From: an uncultured Verrucomicrobiae bacterium
GTDB taxonomy: Bacteria; Verrucomicrobiota; Verrucomicrobiia; Limisphaerales; UBA1096
DNA: 64,000 bases
Assembly (NCBI GenBank): GCA_937770485.1
Contig: CALJHX010000011.1
Coordinates: 1-64,000 of the forward strand
Direction: 5' to 3'
A program made the translations under genes and the position numbers. Positions 58,890-64,000 of this stretch are shown here, piece by piece (positions within the stretch are counted from its first letter, which is position 1; each line of letters opens with the position of its first letter). Below the pieces are notes generated by a model that was given only the letters and a program-made list of their open reading frames with translations, searched no databases and was not told where the DNA came from.

Positions 58890-59624
58890 TTGACTTACGC
58901 ACTTCTCATATTTTCTGTTTTTGCGGCGGCGATCACGGTGCTGTGGTTTAAGCCGTCGGATCCTAACAAGCTCAAGTTGCTGATCGCCTTCAGCGGTGCC
59001 TACTTGCTCTCGATCACTGCGCTGCACATGTTGCCAGAAGTGTTCATCGGCGATGACCGGGGAGCGTATTTTGGATCATTCGTCCTGATCGGTTTTTTCA
59101 TCCAAGTAATGCTTGAGTATCTCTCGGGAGGTATTGAGCATGGCCATGCTCACACGCACCGCACCGCCGGTTTACCAGTCGGGTTGATGATAGGCCTGTG
59201 CCTTCATGCCTTCCTAGAGGGCATGCCGCTGGGCGCCGGCCACAGCCACCACGGCCATGAGCACAGCCACGGCGACTCCCACGGTGTCGAGCCGTTGTTG
59301 CTTGGGATTGTTTTACACAAGTACCCCGTCGCCATGGTGTTCCTTGCTATGCTGCTCAACAGCGGCCTAGGCAAGCCAAAGGCATTTGGGTTGCTGGCGG
59401 TGTTCGCCGCGATGGCGCCGCTGGGCACGCTGTTGAGCAATGTCGATGTGATTGGCCAATATCACCGCGAAAGCCTCGCAATCGTCATAGGCATCTTCCT
59501 GCACGTCTCGACGACGATCCTCTTCGAGAGCAGCGAAGGTCATCGCTTCAACGGCTACAAGATGATGGCGATTGCCGCCGGCCTGGCTCTGTCGGCTGCC
59601 GGCATGCTTCTGAACGCCCACTGA
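58890..59624 (+). CDS. ZIP-family metal transporter
   Basis: 244 aa from a TTG start, with no ATG nearby. About eight membrane helices; the metal-site helices are CLHAFLEGMPLGAG and GIVLHKYPVAMVFLAML, each with the conserved His/Glu or His/Lys pattern. Two cytoplasmic His-rich stretches (HGHAHTHRTAG and HSHHGHEHSHGDSHG) are typical of zinc-handling ZIPs. It imports zinc or other divalent metals. It has no regulator beside it. Confidence 0.88.
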   Translation: MTYALLIFSVFAAAITVLWFKPSDPNKLKLLIAFSGAYLLSITALHMLPEVFIGDDRGAYFGSFVLIGFFIQVMLEYLSGGIEHGHAHTHRTAGLPVGLMIGLCLHAFLEGMPLGAGHSHHGHEHSHGDSHGVEPLLLGIVLHKYPVAMVFLAMLLNSGLGKPKAFGLLAVFAAMAPLGTLLSNVDVIGQYHRESLAIVIGIFLHVSTTILFESSEGHRFNGYKMMAIAAGLALSAAGMLLNAH

Positions 59625-59633
59625 CGCCCGCGC

Positions 59634-60234
59634 TTACGGCTTGCGGGCGGTTCGTCGTGGTTTTGGGGCACGGAAAAGCTCCAGTTGTGGCTCGCGCAGC
59701 ATCCTGTGAGTCTTGAGCCCGCGGATCAACTGCAGCACGTCCGAGCGCTGGTAGTTGCGTTTTTTTTCCACACCATCGATCACGGCGGATAGCACCTCCG
59801 GAAACTCAATCACCCCGTCGACCCCCTTGCTGCGTAGGAAGTCCGCGCTTTCCCTGCGTGGTTTTTTCGAGGACGGCAGCGACGGCGCAACGAGTATCTT
59901 GAGGAAAACGGCGTCGGCTCCGAACACTGCCTCCTCCGCCTTGGTAGCCGCCGGTTGCGCGAAGCGAAAAATCTCGGGTGAATTGGCCATCACCGCCGGG
60001 CTGAACGTCTCCGTGTACCAGCCTTTCACGGTAAAAAAAGCACGGCGAATATGCTTGAAGTCAGCCGGTTGTAACTCGAACGGCAGGGCGGCTTTCGACT
60101 CAGTTGCGGCCGGGTGGGAGGCGGAAAAATCGATGTGCGAGTCGTGCCGGCGCGACAAACTTACGCCCCTGTTGCACGAGGAAGCCCTTGGCCTCAAGGA
60201 ACTCACGAACAATCGTTTCACTGATGGCGGACAT
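59634..60234 (-). pseudogene. Conserved-looking protein of unknown function, one frameshift
   Basis: An ATG at 60234 overlaps the aroB stop (TAATG) and reads MSAISETIVREFLEAKGFLV and then QQGRKFVAPAR before running to a stop. One base later the other frame continues smoothly as HDSHIDFSASHPAATESK and on to the end at 59634 (FTVKGWYTETFSP, SDVLQLIRGLKTHR). The join is near 60140-60150 and needs one extra base removed. The open frame alone begins at 60221 with a doubtful start. I do not recognise the family; it may be a genuine mutation or sequence error. It follows birA and aroB. Confidence 0.65.
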
Positions 60235-61313
60235 TATTTTAACGCAGCGTTGATGATTGCTTTCGGGACGTCGATCCCAAATTTCACCTGACCGATTTTT
60301 TGAGCTAGGACGAATTTAACCTCGCCGCCGCTGACTTTTTTGTCGAGCTTCATTGTGGCGAACACCTTGGCCAACTGCGGCTTGGCCAAGCGCACCGAGG
60401 TTGGCAAGTTGGCTTGCGCGAACAGCGCTTCAATACGATCAACTTCCGCTTGGCCAAGCCCGAGTACGTCGCGTGATATTTTCGCCGCCGCAACCTGGCC
60501 AATCGAGATTGCTTCGCCGTGCAGATATTTCCCATAGCGCGAGACGGCCTCGATTGCGTGGCCGATAGTGTGGCCGTAGTTCAGAATGGCGCGCAGCCCG
60601 CCCTCGCGCTCGTCCTGCGCGACCACCTTGGCTTTGATTTGGCAACTCCTGGCAACAATGTGTGCCATGCCCTTTGCGTCGAGTCGCAGCAGCTCCGGCA
60701 GCGTGCGCTCGAGCCGGCGGAACAGCGCTGCGTCGTCAATGATCCCGTACTTGATCACCTCGGCAAGCCCGGCGCGCAGCTCTCGCTTGGGCAATGTATT
60801 GAGCGTGTCGAGGTCGCACAGTACAAGGCGCGGTTGGTGAAACGCGCCGACCAGATTTTTGCCGGCCTTCAGATTCACGCCGACTTTGCCGCCGACTGAG
60901 CTATCCACTTGGGACAGCAACGTCGTCGGCACCTGCACGAAGCTGATGCCACGCAGATAGCTCGCCGCTAGAAATCCGGCCATGTCGCCCACTACGCCGC
61001 CGCCCAACGCCACGATGAATGAGCTGCGCTCCAGCCGGTGCTTGGCCAGTTGGTCGTAGCAGGCTTGGATTGTTCGCAGGCTCTTGGCTGTCTCGCCGGC
61101 GGGCACGCTGAGTTCCACGGGGGCAAACCCGGCCTGCCGCAGCGAAGCCAGTGCTGCCTTGGCGTAGATCGGTCCTACGGTGCGATCGGTCACAACCGCG
61201 CAGCGTTTCCCAAGATTGAGCCGGCGACACTCGCCTCCCAGTCGGGGCAGCAGGCCGTTGCCAATCTTGATGGGGTAACTGCGATCCCCAAGGGGCACTT
61301 TGACCGTTCGCAT
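60234..61313 (-). CDS. aroB: 3-dehydroquinate synthase
   Basis: 359 aa from ATG 61313 (MRTVKVPLGDRSYPIKIG); the frame is open upstream to 61985 but that part is inside birA. It catalyses the second shikimate step, using NAD and zinc. Seen: ALGGGVVGDMAGFLAASYLRG, VPTTLLSQVDSSVGGKVGVN, GLAEVIKYGII, NYGHTIGHAIEA and the zinc His in HGEAISIG. Several palindromes of the TTGGCCAA type occur near the 3' end, encoding LAKP and LGQA. Confidence 0.97.
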   Translation of the reverse strand: MRTVKVPLGDRSYPIKIGNGLLPRLGGECRRLNLGKRCAVVTDRTVGPIYAKAALASLRQAGFAPVELSVPAGETAKSLRTIQACYDQLAKHRLERSSFIVALGGGVVGDMAGFLAASYLRGISFVQVPTTLLSQVDSSVGGKVGVNLKAGKNLVGAFHQPRLVLCDLDTLNTLPKRELRAGLAEVIKYGIIDDAALFRRLERTLPELLRLDAKGMAHIVARSCQIKAKVVAQDEREGGLRAILNYGHTIGHAIEAVSRYGKYLHGEAISIGQVAAAKISRDVLGLGQAEVDRIEALFAQANLPTSVRLAKPQLAKVFATMKLDKKVSGGEVKFVLAQKIGQVKFGIDVPKAIINAALK

Positions 61314-61360
61314 GCGCAGGAAGATACGGACGAGAGGCCACGAGCCAAAGCCCAAAACGT

Positions 61361-62320
61361 TCAGTCGGCAAAAATGAGGCGGCCGCGGCGCACCGGCTCG
61401 GTGACGCCGTTGAGTCGCAGCGAGAGGTCGGGGAGGATATCCGTGACTCTGCCGCGGGCGATGAGCTTGGCGGCGTCGTACTCGCCGGCGGTCTCTTCCC
61501 AAATCTCCACTTCGCGCCCGATGACGCAGTTGTGTCGTACATAATCGGCATGCAACGCGCCGGGCCCGTGCTCGAGCAACTGCGCGTGCCGCTTGGCCAG
61601 GCTCTCGAGCAGCACGGGCAGTATCGCAGGGAGGGTGATGAGGATGTCCGGCGCCAACTCGCGCAGGCTGCCGGGCGGCTGGACGAACTTGCCGCTGGCT
61701 AACTCCGGGGTTGTGGCGATGTTGATGCCGATACCCAGCACGGCGTGCTCGATGCACTCGCCCTTGGCCACGGTCGAGGTAATCACGCCGGAAACCTTGC
61801 GGCCGCCAATCAGCACGTCGTTGACCCACTTGATGCGTGGCGCTTGGCCAAGCGCGTCGAATTGGCCAAGCGCATCGACCACCGCCACCGTCGGCAGCAT
61901 GCTGAGGCCAAGGCCAAGTTCGCGTGCGGAGCGGTTGGGCGAGAACAGCGCCGTCAGGTGTAGATTGCCCCCGAGCGCGCGCCACGGCCGACCCCGGTTG
62001 CCGTGAAAGTTGTCGCCGGTCATGGCGAGACAGGCAAACGGCGTGGGCGGCACTGGACCGGTGTGGAGCAGTTCGCGCAGGCCGTCCACCTGCGAGGTGG
62101 CTGAGTGGTCAACAGCCATGATTTGCCGCCACGGAGCAGGGGCGGGTCGGCGGACAATCTCAGCTTGCTCCAGCCCGCCAACAGCCTGCCAAGCGCGTCG
62201 GGTGCTGTCGCCGAGATGCACGAAAGGGGCGGCTTCCCAGCCCGCTTGGCCAACGCTTTCGGCGAAGCCGCGCAGCGCCTCCGGGCAATCTGTGATGATG
62301 AGAGATTCGGACGTGTCCAT
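61361..62320 (-). CDS. birA: Biotin--protein ligase-like (BirA catalytic domain)
   Basis: 319 aa without an N-terminal helix-turn-helix repressor domain that I can see. The ligase region is recognised by GNRGRPWRALGGNLHLTALF (biotinyl-AMP loop), IKWVNDVLIGGRKVSGVI (normally KWPND) and VLGIGINIATTPEL, with an SH3-like C-terminal domain (IARGRVTDILPDLSLRL). The first 90 residues are atypical, so substrate could be another acyl carrier. It lies 47 bp upstream of aroB on the same strand. Confidence 0.85.
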   Translation of the reverse strand: MDTSESLIITDCPEALRGFAESVGQAGWEAAPFVHLGDSTRRAWQAVGGLEQAEIVRRPAPAPWRQIMAVDHSATSQVDGLRELLHTGPVPPTPFACLAMTGDNFHGNRGRPWRALGGNLHLTALFSPNRSARELGLGLSMLPTVAVVDALGQFDALGQAPRIKWVNDVLIGGRKVSGVITSTVAKGECIEHAVLGIGINIATTPELASGKFVQPPGSLRELAPDILITLPAILPVLLESLAKRHAQLLEHGPGALHADYVRHNCVIGREVEIWEETAGEYDAAKLIARGRVTDILPDLSLRLNGVTEPVRRGRLIFAD

Positions 62321-62404
62321 CCGGGCCGAGGGTGGCCTTGGTCAGGCGAGGGCAAAAGAAAAATCAGGCTGGAGCAACCGGGGTGATTACTCTACAGTTC
62401 GCCT

Positions 62405-63442
62405 ATGCAGCGTTGGACGTGTTCCTTGCTCCTGGCCGCGGTGGTTTTTCTGTCCTGGCCAAACAGCTCACCCGCACCGATCATTTTCCGGCGCGGCGAA
62501 GGCTGGTCGTACGAGAGCCTCAGCGGCGGCGGCGGTTGGCGTCGCTCGAATGCCAAGGATCAGCTCGCGGTGTCGAGGGATGCCTTCGCAGCGGAGGACT
62601 GGAAAATCGCCTTCAAGGCTGCCCGTCGTACGGTCGCCGATTGGCCGTTGTCCGACCACGCGGCGGAGGCCCAGTTGCTTTTGGCCCAATCATACGAAAA
62701 ACGAGGCGACGATAAGAAGGCATTTGCCGCGTACCAAAACCTTCTGCAGCTCTATCCCCAAAATGTCGATTTTGAGGGTGTTCAGGCGCGGCAGTTTGCG
62801 ATAGCCACGCGGTATCTGGACGGCCAACGTTTCAAGCTTTGGGGCCGCATTCCGTTTTACAAGTCGATGAAAAAGACGGCGGCCATGTTCCAGGATATCG
62901 TGAGTAGTGGGCCATTCAGTTCCGTGGCGCCCAAGGCGCAGATGAATATCGGCCAGGCCTGGGTCAACGAGGCAGGTGGCTTTCAATTCTCAGAGAGTGA
63001 AAAGCACAAAAACTATCGATTGGCGGTCCAGGCTTTCGAGAAGGCAGCCGACCGATATCACGACCGCCCCGACATCGCCTCCGGGGGGTTGTTCTCCGCC
63101 GGTTCCGCCTACCAACAGCAATCGCTCGATGCGGAATACGACCAGGGCGTGACCCACAAGGCCATCGACGCCTTCTCGGATTTTATCGCACTTTATCCCA
63201 ATGATGAACGGGTGCCGCAGGCCCGGGAAAAAATTAAAGCCATGAAGGTCGAGCAGGCTCTCGGCAACATGAAGATTGCGGGCTATTACGAAAAACTGGG
63301 GAAGTTGGATGGTGCAAAAAACTATTACAACGAGGTGAAGGAGCTTGCTCCCGGCACGGAGAACGCCGCGATCGCACTACAGAAGATCGACGAATTGCAG
63401 CGGCAGATCGATGTGGAAAAGGCATCGGCCACTCAACAGTAA
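62405..63442 (+). CDS. BamD-like/TPR outer membrane assembly protein
   Basis: 345 aa with a signal peptide (MQRWTCSLLLAAVVFLSWP) and no lipobox Cys right at the cleavage site. TPR-like helices follow: AEAQLLLAQSYEKRGDDKKA, ALGNMKIAGYYEKLGKLDGA and YNEVKELAPGTENAA, with a central LYPQNVDFEGVQARQF region. This pattern matches BamD/YfiO-type lipoproteins of the BAM complex, although the length exceeds the usual 240-260. It overlaps the LptE-like gene (TAATG), consistent with an outer membrane assembly operon. Confidence 0.8.
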   Translation: MQRWTCSLLLAAVVFLSWPNSSPAPIIFRRGEGWSYESLSGGGGWRRSNAKDQLAVSRDAFAAEDWKIAFKAARRTVADWPLSDHAAEAQLLLAQSYEKRGDDKKAFAAYQNLLQLYPQNVDFEGVQARQFAIATRYLDGQRFKLWGRIPFYKSMKKTAAMFQDIVSSGPFSSVAPKAQMNIGQAWVNEAGGFQFSESEKHKNYRLAVQAFEKAADRYHDRPDIASGGLFSAGSAYQQQSLDAEYDQGVTHKAIDAFSDFIALYPNDERVPQAREKIKAMKVEQALGNMKIAGYYEKLGKLDGAKNYYNEVKELAPGTENAAIALQKIDELQRQIDVEKASATQQ

Positions 63443-63963
63443 TGATCCGCCCGCCCGCCAGTCGTTCAGCATTCTTTTTGGCCGCTGCTGTGATGGTCTC
63501 CGGCTGCGCTAGCTACCGGCTTGGCCCGGTGAACCCCGCGATCCCAACCGGCCAGGCCATCGAGGTCGGCCTGTTCCAGAATACCACGCCGCAGCCCGGG
63601 CTCACCGAGTCGCTCAACGCCTCCATCCGCCGCGAGTTGCAGCGCGACGGCACCTTCGAACTGGCCACCGGCGGTGATGGCGACGTGCTGCTCGCCGGCA
63701 ACATCACCGCGTACCGCCGCTCCGCCGTGAGCTTTCAGCCGCGTGACATCCTCAGCGTGCGCGACTTTGAGGTGGAACTCGTCACCCGCATCCTTGCCGC
63801 CGAGAAGGCCACCGGCAAGGTGCTGATCGATCACGAGTTGACCGGCCGCACTACCGTCCGCCTGGGTGGCGACCTTGCCAGCGCCGAACGCCAGGCGCTC
63901 CCGCTGCTTACCAATGATCTTGCGAGGAAGACTGTTGCGCTTCTCGCCGAGGGTGAGTGGTGA
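63442..63963 (+). CDS. LptE-like outer membrane lipoprotein
   Basis: 173 aa with a lipoprotein signal and lipobox VSGC (Cys23). The mature part begins SYRLGPVNP then AIEVGLFQNTTPQPGLTESL, a pattern of LptE/RlpB-like proteins that pair with LptD at the outer membrane. It fits with the LptF/G permease at 10-11 kb. The start overlaps the TAA of the bamD-like gene. Confidence 0.75.
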   Translation: MIRPPASRSAFFLAAAVMVSGCASYRLGPVNPAIPTGQAIEVGLFQNTTPQPGLTESLNASIRRELQRDGTFELATGGDGDVLLAGNITAYRRSAVSFQPRDILSVRDFEVELVTRILAAEKATGKVLIDHELTGRTTVRLGGDLASAERQALPLLTNDLARKTVALLAEGEW

Positions 63964-64000
63964 GCCGCCGCCAGGCCAAGTTGATTCTCCTGTCCTCCCG
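63960..64000 (+). CDS. Start of a further gene, cut by the window end
   Basis: A GTG at 63960 overlaps the LptE-like stop (GTGA) and opens MSRRQAKLILLSS, still open at the window end. The overlap resembles the couplings upstream, but only 13 codons are visible, so no function can be given. Confidence 0.35.
   Translation, partial: MSRRQAKLILLSS

Overview
The window looks like a chromosome segment from a high-GC member of the Verrucomicrobiota (PVC superphylum). The evidence is the Planctomycete/Verrucomicrobia-type cytochrome proteins (PSCyt1/DUF1549/DUF1553) paired with a DUF1501 protein, three pseudopilins of the H-X9-DG type, a DUF1080 Tat protein, and a divergent FtsZ in an otherwise bacterial dcw cluster. 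Gram-negative envelope genes (lptG, lptE and bamD homologues) indicate a diderm cell. I cannot place it below phylum from this sequence.

Layout. 1-12 kb: a PSCyt/DUF1553 protein, a LarA-type racemase, a yqgE-thiS pair, mutY, a Gfo/Idh/MocA protein, a pseudopilin overlapping a PQQ-propeller gene, an LptF/G permease and a DUF1080 protein. 12-15 kb: a ccsA-like/hemA/hemC run for tetrapyrrole synthesis and cytochrome maturation. 15-29 kb: a HicAB remnant, secA, argH, two pseudopilins, a heparinase II/III-like protein, dnaE and a PaaK-like ligase. 29-40 kb: a half-size DMT-like membrane protein, an AGCS symporter carrying an inserted GspG-like domain, a phosphohexomutase, a lone nuoA, a frameshifted PSCyt gene with its DUF1501 partner, a RibD-type reductase and queA. 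40-57.5 kb: the division and cell wall cluster mraZ-unknown-rsmH-ftsL-ftsI-murF-mraY-murD-LysM-ftsW-murG-murB-ddl-ftsQ-ftsA-ftsZ, on one strand with many overlapping start/stop codons. murE and murC are missing from it. 57.5-64 kb: a zinc-less DksA-like protein, rpmG, rpsR, a ZIP transporter, birA-aroB with a frameshifted follower, and bamD-lptE.

The most striking non-gene signal is a short palindrome, TTGGCCAA, usually extended to GCTTGGCCAAGC. By eye I count about 60 exact copies, where roughly one would be expected by chance at this GC content. Most copies lie inside genes, in all three reading frames, where they encode LAKR, LGQA or AWPS. This resembles in kind the HIP1 palindrome of cyanobacteria, and I know of no description of this version. 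Other points of interest are the AGCS/pseudopilin fusion, an FtsZ with an altered T7 catalytic loop, an unrecognised gene translationally coupled between mraZ and rsmH, a decayed HicA toxin, and dispersed intergenic repeats, one of which forms a hairpin covering the stop codons of two convergent genes. I saw no tRNA, rRNA, CRISPR array or intact insertion sequence. All copy counts were made by eye.
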